Shown here: piece after piece, positions 1 to 7,814 of the stretch
Position numbering within the stretch: the stretch's first letter is position 1
Layout of the letters: each line of letters begins with the position of its first letter
Notes under the pieces: model-generated
Database searches by the model: none
Seen by the model: the letters and a program-made list of their open reading frames with translations, nothing else
What the model was told of the DNA's origin: nothing
Program-made: the position numbers and the translations under genes
Origin: Micromonospora gifhornensis
GTDB lineage: Bacteria > Actinomycetota > Actinomycetes > Mycobacteriales > Micromonosporaceae
Direction of reading: 5' to 3'
Length of the DNA stretch: 64,000 bases
Assembly: GCF_016863515.1 (NCBI RefSeq)
Contig: NZ_BOPA01000018.1
Location: 1-64,000, forward strand

Positions 1-190
1 TAAGGCCAACAGCAACGCGACCTGGACCAACGACATCAGCCACGGCGAGTTGATCCGCTCCAACGCCGACCAGACGATGACCGTCGACCCGTGCAACCTG
101 CAACTGCTGTACCAGGGCCGTGCCCCGAACTCCGGCGGCGACTACGGCCTGCTGCCGTACCGCCCGGGCGTACTCACCCTGCAACGCTGA
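1..190 (+). CDS. GH62 alpha-L-arabinofuranosidase, C-terminal fragment
   Basis: The reading frame is open from base 2 and stops at 188-190, so only the last 62 residues are in the window. They contain segments such as [30 protein letters not shown] and [10 protein letters not shown], which I recognise as the C-terminal end of GH62 arabinofuranosidases. These secreted enzymes remove arabinose side chains from arabinoxylan. The family match fits the GH10, GH11 and feruloyl esterase genes further along the window. The start, signal peptide and any carbohydrate-binding module lie outside. A strong hairpin follows 38 bases after the stop. Confidence 0.85.
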   Translation, partial: KANSNATWTNDISHGELIRSNADQTMTVDPCNLQLLYQGRAPNSGGDYGLLPYRPGVLTLQR

Positions 191-228
191 CCAGGTGACC
201 CAGTTCCACAACGAGTGACGTGAAAGGC

Positions 229-258
229 GGGCGGGCTCGGCACACACCGAGCCCGCCC
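229..258. terminator. Bidirectional hairpin terminator
   Basis: A perfect 12-bp stem (229-240 with 247-258) closes a 6-base loop. It lies between the convergent ends of the GH62 gene and the decayed HAD gene and can serve both. No U-tract follows, as is usual in high-GC actinomycetes. Confidence 0.8.
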
Positions 259-263
259 TCGGG

Positions 264-889
264 TCATGCGACGGTCAGCCTGCGCAGCAGCGCGGGCAGA
301 TCCGCCACCGAGTCGACCTCGTGGTCGGCGTCGCCGGTGAGCCCCTCGGCGCGCTGGTCGGCGTACTTGCCGGTGCGCACCTGCACGGTTCCCAGCCCGG
401 CGGCCCGGCCACCGCGCCGGTGTCGACGTGGTCGCCGTCGGCGCGCTTGAAGTACCGGCCGCGCTGCAACGCCACCAGTTCCGCGCCGGCGCGGACCGCC
501 CGGAACGCCTCGTCCAACGCCGGGTAGTCAAGCGTCTCGCGGCAGTCGCCGACCAGCACATGGGTGTACGGGCCAACGGCCGCCACCGTCGGCATCAGCG
601 CGGTCAGCTCCCGGGAGAGCAGCGCGAACGTACGGGCCTGCGCTGCGGTGAGCAGCCGCTCGGCGGCCACCACCGGAGTGAACAGTTCGTCCGCGGCGAC
701 GGAAAGCCCGTAGCCGGCCAGTTCGGAACGGATCCGCTAGGCGGTCTTCGAGTCGGTGTTGGTCAGGAACCGCACGCCCAGGCCTCGCTCGCGCAGCTCG
801 GCGATCGCATCACTCGCGCCGCCGATCACCCTCCGGTTGGCGTACAGGGTGCCTTCCAGGTCGAGCAGGACCGCCCGGATCGCCGTCAT
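264..889 (-). pseudogene. HAD-IIA (LHPP/NagD-type) phosphatase pseudogene
   Basis: The first 49 codons from ATG 889 encode a clear HAD-IIA start, with motif I LLDLEGTLYANRRVIGGA and motif II FLTNTDSK, then stop at an in-frame TAG (737-739). The same frame resumes at once with RIRSELAGYGL and runs through VLVGDCRETLDY and ALQRGRYFKRADGDHVDTGA. There the sequence jumps directly to the family's C-terminal part, read in another frame (GRAAGLGTVQVRTGKYADQR), ending at 264-266. Judged against this family, the segment that should carry the catalytic Lys (VGKP) and motif III (GDD) is missing: roughly 40-50 codons lost in a frame-shifting deletion. The start overlaps the upstream amidohydrolase stop (TGATG), so it was the second gene of that operon. 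Confidence 0.8.
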
Positions 890-1734
890 CAGCGTGCCGC
901 CTGGACGCCGTCGAGGGCGCGCCGCAGGTTCGCGCCGAAGATGTCGGCCTGCTCGGTGCGGGAGAGCTGCGCCAGGCCGACCGGCTCCAGGGTCTGGCTG
1001 AACGAGACGTGGTCCAGGCTGGGCGGGAAGTCCGAGCCCCAGTAGAGCCGTCGGCTGCCGAAGCGCTCCAGCAGCAGGTCGACGAAGGGCCGGGCAGCGG
1101 AGTGCGGCCAGGCGTGCGTGGGCTCGCTGACCGCGTAGAGACCGGAGACCTTCACCCCGACCTGCGGCAGCCGGGCCAGGTCGAGCAGCGGCGCCAGCGT
1201 CTCGGCCGCCTGCTGTGGGGACGGGGGAGTGGGGCGGCTGCCGGGCAGTCCGAGGTGGCTGAACAGCACCGGGCAGGCGTCCAGCCCGGCCAGGGCGGTG
1301 CCGAGCCGGGCGGTGGCGGCCGGGGTGGCGTTGAGGCTGAGCAGCGCCCGGGCGGCGGTGAGCTGCGGGGCCGCCGTGGTCAGCCAGGCGGCGAAACGGT
1401 CGGCCTGCGCGGTGTCGGCGAGGTAGGCGGAGACGCCCACGAATCCGGCTGCCCACAAGCGGGCCAGTTGGCCGTCTGCCGGCCCATTTGGTGGGACGTA
1501 GGCGACCGGGGCGATCCAGGGATGGCTGCCGACGAGCGAGGCCAGGTAGTCGTTGTTGCCGGCGAAGTGTTGCTCGCCCTCGTAGCCCACCACCAGCGCC
1601 CGATCGATGCCGTGCACGCGGCGGATGTCCTGATATGCGGCCAGCTCCTCGGCGCCGGCGGGGGAGCGTCCGTAGCGGCCCGGGTAGCCGTTGGCGAACA
1701 GGTGCAGGTGGGCGTCAGCGAGGTCCATGGTCAC
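889..1734 (-). CDS. Amidohydrolase-2 family hydrolase, lactonase-like
   Basis: A 281-residue TIM-barrel metal-dependent hydrolase of the PF04909 type. Visible motifs are the metal-binding HxH near the N-terminus (DAHLHLF, residues 8-14), a mid-protein His (LFSHLGLPG), the segment VGVKVSGLY and the C-terminal Asp motif YWGSDFPP. This order resembles the COG3618 branch, which includes sugar-lactone hydrolases such as L-fuconolactonase; the exact substrate is unknown. It is divergent from the M20 hydrolase and overlaps the HAD pseudogene by one base. Lactone opening after a sugar dehydrogenase is a reasonable inference from the neighbours. Decarboxylase activity, also found in PF04909, is the main alternative. 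Confidence 0.75.
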   Translation of the reverse strand: MTMDLADAHLHLFANGYPGRYGRSPAGAEELAAYQDIRRVHGIDRALVVGYEGEQHFAGNNDYLASLVGSHPWIAPVAYVPPNGPADGQLARLWAAGFVGVSAYLADTAQADRFAAWLTTAAPQLTAARALLSLNATPAATARLGTALAGLDACPVLFSHLGLPGSRPTPPSPQQAAETLAPLLDLARLPQVGVKVSGLYAVSEPTHAWPHSAARPFVDLLLERFGSRRLYWGSDFPPSLDHVSFSQTLEPVGLAQLSRTEQADIFGANLRRALDGVQAAR

Positions 1735-1739
1735 GGACG

Positions 1740-1806
1740 ATAACCCAAATCTGGCCTGGTTATTGACGTGGCCGCCCCCCGGCTTTAGGTTCTTGTCTCA
1801 ATTAGG
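1740..1806. promoter_or_regulatory. Divergent promoter region with possible operators
   Basis: The 98-base gap between the amidohydrolase and the M20 gene holds an inverted repeat, ATAACC (1740-1745) with GGTTAT (1758-1763), and the element GTCTCAATTAGG (1795-1806). The latter resembles GTCTCTAATTTGG (minus strand of 8953-8966) and GCTCTAAAT (9051-9059) in the other divergent promoter of this cluster. A common regulator is inferred; the encoded regulator at 11784-13106 is the local candidate. Confidence 0.4.
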
Positions 1807-1832
1807 TCCGGATTGCAGGCCGCGAGCGAGGA

Positions 1833-3092
1833 GTGGGCTGGGTGGAGCTGGTACACGACGGGGTCGATGAGCTGGTACGGCTGCGGCGTCAGCTTCATCG
1901 CCACCCGGAGCTGCGGTTTACCGAGCATCAGACGGCCGAGACATTGGCCGGGAAGCTCCAGCCGTTCGGTCGGGTGCACACCGGCATCGCCGGCACCGGC
2001 CTGCTCCTGGAGCTCGAAGGTGCGCTTCCGGGGCCGACGGTCCTCCTTCGGGCCGATATGGATGCCTATCCGGTCCAGGACGCCAAGACCGAGCCGTACG
2101 CCTCCACCAACCCCGGGGTCTGCCACGCCTGCGGACACGACGTGCACATGACCGTCGCCTACGGGGTGGCCGCCCGGCTCGCCGCCGCGCCACCGGCCCG
2201 GGGCTCGGTCGCCGTACTGTTCCAACCGGCCGAGGAGATCCCCTTCGGCGAGGCCTCCGGTGCCGCCGCCGCGCTCCTGCACGAAGCCCTGAGCGGTCGC
2301 CGCTTCGACGCCGTACTCGGCCTGCACTGCTGGCCGGACCTGCGGGTCGGCACGCTGGGCGTGGACCGCCACACGGCGATGGCGGCCAAGGACGCCTTCC
2401 GCATCGAGGTGCTCGGCCGGGCCGCGCACGCCGCCACCCCGGCGCTGGGCCGCGACGCCATTCTCGGCCTCAGCGGCATCGTGAACATGCTGCACGCCGC
2501 GGTCGCCCGGTCCCGCAACGCCGACGAACTGGTGGCCTTCAACATCGGCACCATCTCCGGCGGCGCCAGCCAGAGCCAGGTCGCCGCGTACGCCGAGGCC
2601 ACCGGCACCCTGCGGACCCTCGACGAGGGCACCCGCGAGCGGCTCAAGGTGGTCATCGAGCGGGTCGCCCGCCAGCAGGCCGCCGCGCTCGACCTCGGTA
2701 TCCGCTTCACCTGGGCCAACGAGATGCCCCCGGTACGCAACGCGGCCGAACTCGTCGCGCTGGCCCACGCCGAACTGCCCGGCCTGGTGGAGGTGGTCGA
2801 CCTCGCGGTGCCGCCGCTGACCACCGACGACTTCGCGCTGCTCGGCGCGCTCGGCCCCAGCCTGTACGTCAAGCTCGGCGTCACCGGCGAGCGGGGCGGC
2901 GCGTCCCTGCACTCCGGTTCCTTCGACGTCGACGAGCGGTGCCTCGAATACGGCGTGAACGCGCTGGAGCGGCTCACCCGGGCCGTCCTGGACGGTCGAC
3001 TCGTCGCCCCGGCCACCGCGTCCGTGCCGACCCCGGCCGCCACCGCGGACGACACCGGCAGCGACACCGACAGCGCGGCGGTGGCGGCATGA
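1833..3092 (+). CDS. M20-family amidohydrolase/peptidase
   Basis: A 419-residue cytoplasmic dizinc hydrolase of the M20D (N-acyl amino acid / IAA-conjugate hydrolase) type. Seen in the sequence: the LRRQLHRHPEL N-terminal signature, LLRADMDAYPV (metal Asp region), CHACGHDVHM (zinc-binding Cys/His region), the PAEEIPFGEASG catalytic Glu pair, and the dimerisation lid in the middle third. Length is normal for the family. It starts an operon running through 7709: its stop overlaps the next start (ATGA). The last ~20 residues are a low-complexity Asp/Ser/Thr/Ala tail. Substrate is unknown; in this sugar cluster it may release an N-acyl or amide-linked group from an imported compound. Confidence 0.85.
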   Translation: MGWVELVHDGVDELVRLRRQLHRHPELRFTEHQTAETLAGKLQPFGRVHTGIAGTGLLLELEGALPGPTVLLRADMDAYPVQDAKTEPYASTNPGVCHACGHDVHMTVAYGVAARLAAAPPARGSVAVLFQPAEEIPFGEASGAAAALLHEALSGRRFDAVLGLHCWPDLRVGTLGVDRHTAMAAKDAFRIEVLGRAAHAATPALGRDAILGLSGIVNMLHAAVARSRNADELVAFNIGTISGGASQSQVAAYAEATGTLRTLDEGTRERLKVVIERVARQQAAALDLGIRFTWANEMPPVRNAAELVALAHAELPGLVEVVDLAVPPLTTDDFALLGALGPSLYVKLGVTGERGGASLHSGSFDVDERCLEYGVNALERLTRAVLDGRLVAPATASVPTPAATADDTGSDTDSAAVAA

Positions 3093-4093
3093 GCCAGCGG
3101 GTCGAGGTCGCCGTGATCGGCGCGGGGGCCTTCGGGCTGCGGCACGTCGCCGCGTACCGGTCCCTCGGGGTGCCGGTGACCGCGCTTGTCGACCCGAACC
3201 CGGGCGTACGGCAGCAGGTCGCCGCCGAGCACGACGTGGCCCGCACCTTCGGCACGGTCGAGGAACTGCTCGCCGCCGGGACGCCGCAGGCGGCCTCGGT
3301 CTGCGTGCCCGGCCCCGCGCACCGCGACGTCGCGGTCACGCTGCTCGCCGCCGGCGTGCCGGTCCTGGTGGAGAAGCCCCTCGCGGCGACGGTCGCCGAC
3401 GCCGAGGCCATCGTCGCCGCGGCCCGCACCCACGGGGTGCTCTGCCAGCCGGGACACATCCTGCGGCACAGCGCACCGCACCGGGCGCTCTACGACGCGG
3501 TCCGCGCCGGCCGACTCGGTCAGGTGCTGGCCATCTCGTCGCGCCGGGACCGGCCGCGCACCCTCAGCCGGCTCTTCCCTGACGAACACCCCGCCCTACT
3601 CACCGCCGTGCACGACATCGACCTGGCCATCTGGTACGCCCAGTCGCCGGTGGTCGAGGTCCGCGCGGCGGCCCGGACCCGACCCGGATCGGCGACGCCG
3701 GTCCTGGTGTGGGCGGAGCTTCGGCACGCCAACGACGTCGTGTCGTCGATCCGCAACAGCTACCTCCTGCCTGAACACACGCCCAACCACACCTCGGACC
3801 TGGTCGAGGTGTACGGCACCGACGGGGTCGCACACGTCGACCTCGGCCACCCCACGCTGCTCGTCCAGGGCGAGCAGACCGAGGCGCCGGACTGGCTGCT
3901 GTCGCCGGTCGACGGCGGCGGTGCACTCGCCGCCGAACTGCGCCACTTCGTCGGTCAGGTGACCGGCGTCGAGTCGGTGGCGGTCGTCCCGCTCGCCGAC
4001 GGATTGCACGTGGTGCAGGTCGCCACGGCCATGGCCGACAGTGCCGCCGCCGGTGGCGCGCCTCGTCGGATCTCCCCCGAACCCCTTTCCTGA
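3089..4093 (+). CDS. Gfo/Idh/MocA-family sugar oxidoreductase
   Basis: A 334-residue NAD(P)-dependent dehydrogenase. The N-terminal Rossmann fold shows AVIGAGAFGLRHVAAYR and LVDPNPG; the catalytic-lysine motif is VEKPLAATV (near residue 96), followed by the C-terminal alpha/beta substrate domain. ATG 3089 is chosen because it overlaps the M20 stop by four bases and places the dinucleotide motif at the usual distance from the N-terminus; an upstream in-frame extension is low-complexity and lacks family similarity. Such enzymes oxidise sugars, inositols or sugar derivatives at a hydroxyl. Here it could produce the lactone opened by the divergent amidohydrolase (inference). Confidence 0.88.
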   Translation: MSQRVEVAVIGAGAFGLRHVAAYRSLGVPVTALVDPNPGVRQQVAAEHDVARTFGTVEELLAAGTPQAASVCVPGPAHRDVAVTLLAAGVPVLVEKPLAATVADAEAIVAAARTHGVLCQPGHILRHSAPHRALYDAVRAGRLGQVLAISSRRDRPRTLSRLFPDEHPALLTAVHDIDLAIWYAQSPVVEVRAAARTRPGSATPVLVWAELRHANDVVSSIRNSYLLPEHTPNHTSDLVEVYGTDGVAHVDLGHPTLLVQGEQTEAPDWLLSPVDGGGALAAELRHFVGQVTGVESVAVVPLADGLHVVQVATAMADSAAAGGAPRRISPEPLS

Positions 4094-4108
4094 CAGGAGT
4101 TTGCGCCG

Positions 4109-5410
4109 ATGTTTCGACGTAGATTGACAGGTGTCCTCGCCGCCGGTGTGGCCACCGCCGCGCTGCTCGCCGCCTGCGGCGGTGGCGGTGACGACGCCGC
4201 CGACGGCCCGGTGACCCTCAAGGTGCTCACCTGGGAGCCGGGTGGCACCGAGTACTGGCAGCAGGTGAAGAGCACCTTCGAGGCCAGCCACCAGGACATC
4301 AAGCTGGACCTGCAGTCGGTCCCGTTCGACAAGTACCCCGAGGTGCAGGGGCCGTACATCACCTCGCAGTCCGGCCCGGACGTGATGGCCAACAACGCCG
4401 GCCTGGAGCTGTTCGACAGGCGAGGGGCGTACACACCGCTGGGCGACAAGGCGGCCGAGATCAACAAGGATCTGGTCACCTACAGCGGCGCCTGCGAGGA
4501 GTTCGACACCAGCAAGCCCTGCTACGGCGTGCCCTTCTCCTACCAGGGCAACGTCCTCTACTACAACAAGGACGTGCTGACCGCGGCCGGGCTCGACCCG
4601 GAGAACCCGCCGGCCACCTGGGACGAGTTCGGGGCGGCCTGCGACGCGGTCAAGAAGGCCGGCAAGACCTGCCTGGCCCTGGGTCTGTCCGGCACCTTCC
4701 CGGCGTACTGGGACTTCCCGGAGATCGCCCGCAACTACCTGACCGAGGACGACATCCGCGGCGTGCTCAACGGCACGCTGTCCTGGAAGGACCCGAAGCT
4801 GGTCCAGGTCCTGGAGAAGCTGGCCGAGATCACCACCAAGGGCTGGGCCAACAAGAACGCCCCGTCGATCACCATGCTGCCCGACGGCGCCGACATCTTC
4901 CAGCGCGGTGACGCCGCCTTCGCCGGCACCATCATCTCCGACGCGGTGAACTGGGAGGCGTTCGGCAAGGCCCTCGGCGACGACAAGCTCGGCGTCACCC
5001 GCTGGCCGGCCATCAACCCGTCCGCGCCGCTGGCCGGCAAGTTCTCCGGCATCGAGGGCGCCGTCTACGGCGTGACCAAGTGGAGCGAGAAGAAGGAAGC
5101 CGGCCTGAAGTTCATCACCTGGCTGGCCGGCAAGGAGAACGGCGAGCTCTGGGTGAAGTACGCCAAGGGCCAGCCGCTGAACAAGAACGTGGACCCGGCG
5201 CTGCTGCCGGAGTCGCCGGCCTTCAAGAAGATCCAGGAGCTGATCGCCGAGCCGACCCTGCACGCCGGTGTGATGCTGTCGGGTCCGGAGGCCGACGCGC
5301 TGGCCCGCGGCTGGCAGCAGGTCACCCTCGGCCAGCTCACCGTCGACAAGTGGGCCGACCAGATGCAGCAGGCGCTGGAGCGCAGCCCGACGAAGAAGCA
5401 GGGCAACTAG
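4109..5410 (+). CDS. CUT1 ABC transporter sugar-binding lipoprotein
   Basis: A 433-residue extracellular solute-binding protein (family 1). The N-terminus has a charged start, a hydrophobic segment and a lipobox ending LLAAC at about residue 22, so it is expected to be lipid-anchored outside the membrane. The body has the usual SBP features (VLTWEPGGTEYWQQV, SGPDVMANN, YYNKDVLTAAGLDP). It lies 15 bases after the oxidoreductase and is followed by a stem-loop and two permeases. The fold type suggests a mono- or oligosaccharide ligand; identity cannot be read from sequence. Confidence 0.9.
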   Translation: MFRRRLTGVLAAGVATAALLAACGGGGDDAADGPVTLKVLTWEPGGTEYWQQVKSTFEASHQDIKLDLQSVPFDKYPEVQGPYITSQSGPDVMANNAGLELFDRRGAYTPLGDKAAEINKDLVTYSGACEEFDTSKPCYGVPFSYQGNVLYYNKDVLTAAGLDPENPPATWDEFGAACDAVKKAGKTCLALGLSGTFPAYWDFPEIARNYLTEDDIRGVLNGTLSWKDPKLVQVLEKLAEITTKGWANKNAPSITMLPDGADIFQRGDAAFAGTIISDAVNWEAFGKALGDDKLGVTRWPAINPSAPLAGKFSGIEGAVYGVTKWSEKKEAGLKFITWLAGKENGELWVKYAKGQPLNKNVDPALLPESPAFKKIQELIAEPTLHAGVMLSGPEADALARGWQQVTLGQLTVDKWADQMQQALERSPTKKQGN

Positions 5411-5416
5411 TCGCAT

Positions 5417-5447
5417 CGGGTGGGGTGGCCCAGCGCCACCCCACCCG
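5417..5447 (+). promoter_or_regulatory. Intercistronic stem-loop after SBP gene
   Basis: A perfect 13-bp stem (5417-5429 with 5435-5447) and 5-base loop begin six bases after the SBP stop, 27 bases before the permease start. In known sugar operons, structures in this position stabilise the SBP transcript or stop part of transcription, so that binding protein exceeds permease. That role is inferred here. Confidence 0.6.
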
Positions 5448-5473
5448 CCAGCTTCCCGGGGGAGGACAACCCG

Positions 5474-6433
5474 ATGAGCATCTCCACCGCGCCGGCCGCC
5501 GAGCCGGCCGCCGCGACGACGCCACCTGCGCCGGTACGCCGTACCCGGCGTTTCCGGCACGCCCGGGAGTGGTGGTTCGGCGCCCTGCTGGTCCTGCCGG
5601 CACTGGCCCTGGCGTTCACCTTCAAGCTGGTGCCGCTGGTGCGGGGCGTCACCACCAGCTTCGAATCCTCCAGCGGGTTCGGTGACAGTTCCTTCGCCGG
5701 GTTCGACAACTACACCCGCATGTTCGACGACCCGATGGTGCTGGCCAGCTTCCGCAACGCGTTGCTGGTGGTGGCCACCCTCCCGGTCTGGATCGTGGTA
5801 CCGCTGGTGCTGGCGGTGCTGATCCACCAGCGGGCACCGGGCTGGAAGTTCTTCCGGGCCGTCTACTTCATCCCGTACACCATCGCGCCGATCGTTGTCG
5901 GCATCATGTTCCGGCAGATCCTCGCGCCGGACGGACCGATAAACGCCCTGCTGCGTACGGTCGGGTTGGAACCGCTGGCCCTCGAATGGCTCAACGGCCG
6001 CAACAGCGCGCTGTTCTCACTCGTCGCGGTGGCGCTGTGGAGCTTCTTCGGCCTGGGTGTGATGACCTACCTGGCCGGGCTGGCCACCATTCCCGACGAG
6101 GTGCTGGAGGCCGCGTACCTCGACGGCGCCGGCTTCTGGCGGCGGCTGTTCTCCGTGGTCGTGCCGATGCTGCGCCCGACCGTGGCGTACTGGAGCGTGC
6201 TCTGCGCCTCCGGCGTGCTGATCTGGCTCTTCCCGCTGATCTACGCGCTGACCCAGGGCGGCCCCGGTGACGCCACCATGCTTCCCGAGTACCTGGTCTT
6301 CCTCACCACCTTCCAGTTCCTCGACCGGGGTTACGGCTCGGCCATCGGCATCGCCCTGTTCGTCTTCGTCGCCCTGATCTCGGTCTTCAGCGTGCGGCAC
6401 ATGTTCAAAGAGGGGACCCGGAAGCCGCGATGA
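5474..6433 (+). CDS. CUT1 ABC transporter permease (MalF-type)
   Basis: A 319-residue inner-membrane permease of the MalF/UgpA type. After a cytoplasmic, Ala/Pro-rich N-terminus there are six predicted membrane segments, with the ATPase-contact EAA loop at DEVLEAAYLDGAGFWRRL. ATG 5474 is chosen: it follows GGGGGAGG-like Shine-Dalgarno sequence at a good distance. The stop overlaps the next permease start (ATGA at 6430-6433). No ATPase gene is near, so the pair probably uses a shared MsiK-type ATPase. Confidence 0.9.
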   Translation: MSISTAPAAEPAAATTPPAPVRRTRRFRHAREWWFGALLVLPALALAFTFKLVPLVRGVTTSFESSSGFGDSSFAGFDNYTRMFDDPMVLASFRNALLVVATLPVWIVVPLVLAVLIHQRAPGWKFFRAVYFIPYTIAPIVVGIMFRQILAPDGPINALLRTVGLEPLALEWLNGRNSALFSLVAVALWSFFGLGVMTYLAGLATIPDEVLEAAYLDGAGFWRRLFSVVVPMLRPTVAYWSVLCASGVLIWLFPLIYALTQGGPGDATMLPEYLVFLTTFQFLDRGYGSAIGIALFVFVALISVFSVRHMFKEGTRKPR

Positions 6434-7263
6434 ACCGGCGATACTCCGCCCAGATCGGGCGCTACCTGTTGGTCTTCGCGTTGGTGGTGGTCGCGGTGGC
6501 GGCCCTCTACCCGCTGCTGTTCACCGTGGTCAGCTCGCTCAAGACGCAGACCGGGTTCGCCCGCGATCCGCTCGGACTGCCGTCCGGGATCACCTTCGAC
6601 AACTACGTCGAGGCGTTCAAGCGGATGAACATGCCCCGACTGCTGCTCAACTCGATCATCACCACGGTCGGTGGGCTGGTGCTGTCGGTGCTGGCCGCGA
6701 TGCTCGTCGCGTACACCGTGACCAAGCTGCGTTTCCGCGGCGGCAAGCTGGTCTTCCTGTTCATCATCGTCACTCTGACCATCCCCAGCCAGGCGATCAT
6801 CTACCCGCTCTACCAGACGGTGCTGGACCTGGGCATGTCCGGGGAGTACCAGGGCCTGATCCTGGCGTACGCGGCCTTCGGCCTGCCGTTGGGCACCTAC
6901 CAGCTCGCCGGCTACTTCCAGCAGGTACCCGACGAGTTGATCGAGGCGGCCCGGGTCGACGGCGCCGGACACTTCACCATCCTGTTCCGGTTGCTCGCCC
7001 CGATCGCCACCCCGGCGCTGGCCGCCCTGGCCATCTTCAACTTCGTCTGGATGTGGAACGACCTGCTGCTGCCGCTGGTCATCATGGGCGGCTCGGACTC
7101 CAAGACCCTGATGGTCGGCGTCTCCCTGCTCAGCGGCCAGTACGACGTGTCGGTGCCGCTGGTCAGCGCCGGCCTGATCGTGGCCCTGCTGCCGGTGCTG
7201 ATCATCTACCTGGTGTTCCAGCGGCAACTCATCTCCGGCGCGCTCGCCGGCTCCGGCAAGTGA
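6430..7263 (+). CDS. CUT1 ABC transporter permease (MalG-type)
   Basis: A 277-residue permease of the MalG/UgpE type with six hydrophobic segments and the EAA loop PDELIEAARVDGAGHFTI. It overlaps the preceding permease by four bases, and its own stop overlaps the GTG start of the mutarotase gene, so all are translationally coupled. It forms the importer with the 4109 lipoprotein and the 5474 permease. Confidence 0.9.
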   Translation: MNRRYSAQIGRYLLVFALVVVAVAALYPLLFTVVSSLKTQTGFARDPLGLPSGITFDNYVEAFKRMNMPRLLLNSIITTVGGLVLSVLAAMLVAYTVTKLRFRGGKLVFLFIIVTLTIPSQAIIYPLYQTVLDLGMSGEYQGLILAYAAFGLPLGTYQLAGYFQQVPDELIEAARVDGAGHFTILFRLLAPIATPALAALAIFNFVWMWNDLLLPLVIMGGSDSKTLMVGVSLLSGQYDVSVPLVSAGLIVALLPVLIIYLVFQRQLISGALAGSGK

Positions 7264-7709
7264 GCGACCCGGTGCACCGCCCTGACCCGGATACTCCTCA
7301 TCGTCCGGACACGGGTCACGCCGGTCCCGTCCCCGATCCCGGCACCGGATCGGGAACGGGACCGGCCTGCGGGCCAGGCACGCAGGTGTGTCACCTGTAC
7401 CGCCTGCGCCCGGGGGCGGAGGCCGAGTACGAGCGCCGGCACGCCGAGTTGTGGCCGGAGATGGCCGCCCTGCTCGACGAGGCGGGGATGTACGACTACC
7501 ACATCTACCGGCACGGCCTGCTGCTGATCTGCGTGCTGCGTACCCGGTGGGGCTTCGACCACGCCCGTCGGGTCACCGGCGCGTCGTCGGTGCAGGCGCG
7601 CTGGAGCGCCTCGCTGGCGCACCTGTTCGCCGAGATCGCCGACGCCGACGGTGAGCCACTGTGGGCGTACCCGGTGTTCCACCATCCCGGCCGTCCGCCG
7701 GCCGGCTGA
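7260..7709 (+). CDS. L-rhamnose mutarotase family protein
   Basis: A 149-residue protein. GTG 7260 overlaps the permease stop (GTGA). The first ~37 residues are Pro/Asp/His-rich and atypical; from about residue 40 the protein matches the RhaM/RhaU fold (about 105 residues): HLYRLRPGAEAEYERRHAEL, WPEM, YDYHIYRHG, RWSASLAHLF. Family members interconvert alpha and beta anomers of L-rhamnose and related deoxysugars. The position at the end of the transporter operon points to an imported aldose, possibly a 6-deoxyhexose, as substrate of cluster A. The extra N-terminal region could also mean that translation starts further in. Confidence 0.8.
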   Translation: MSDPVHRPDPDTPHRPDTGHAGPVPDPGTGSGTGPACGPGTQVCHLYRLRPGAEAEYERRHAELWPEMAALLDEAGMYDYHIYRHGLLLICVLRTRWGFDHARRVTGASSVQARWSASLAHLFAEIADADGEPLWAYPVFHHPGRPPAG

Positions 7710-7723
7710 GCCCTCAAACACCG

Positions 7724-7761
7724 GTGCGCCGGATCGCCAGTCCTCGGGCGATCCGGCGCAC
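7724..7761. terminator. Bidirectional hairpin terminator
   Basis: A perfect 14-bp stem (7724-7737 with 7748-7761) with a 10-base loop stands between the convergent mutarotase and DgoD-like genes, 14 bases after the mutarotase stop. Confidence 0.8.
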
Positions 7762-7764
7762 GGT

Positions 7765-7810
7765 GTTAACAAGGGGCCCGTGCTCTACCGCAGGCGTTAA
7801 TAAGGTGCCC
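7765..7810 (+). repeat. Short imperfect direct repeat, GTTAAyAAGGkGCCC
   Basis: Two copies of a 15-base unit, at 7765-7779 and 7796-7810, differ at two positions. They sit between the terminator and the stop of the convergent gene. I recall similar AT-start/GC-end units as scattered intergenic repeats of Micromonospora genomes; only this pair is apparent here. Confidence 0.55.
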
Positions 7811-7814
7811 TTCC

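Noticed and set aside
3596..5827. A 743-codon minus-strand frame across the SBP and permease genes
   Set aside because: No recognisable domain; it crosses several genes with clear families on the plus strand.
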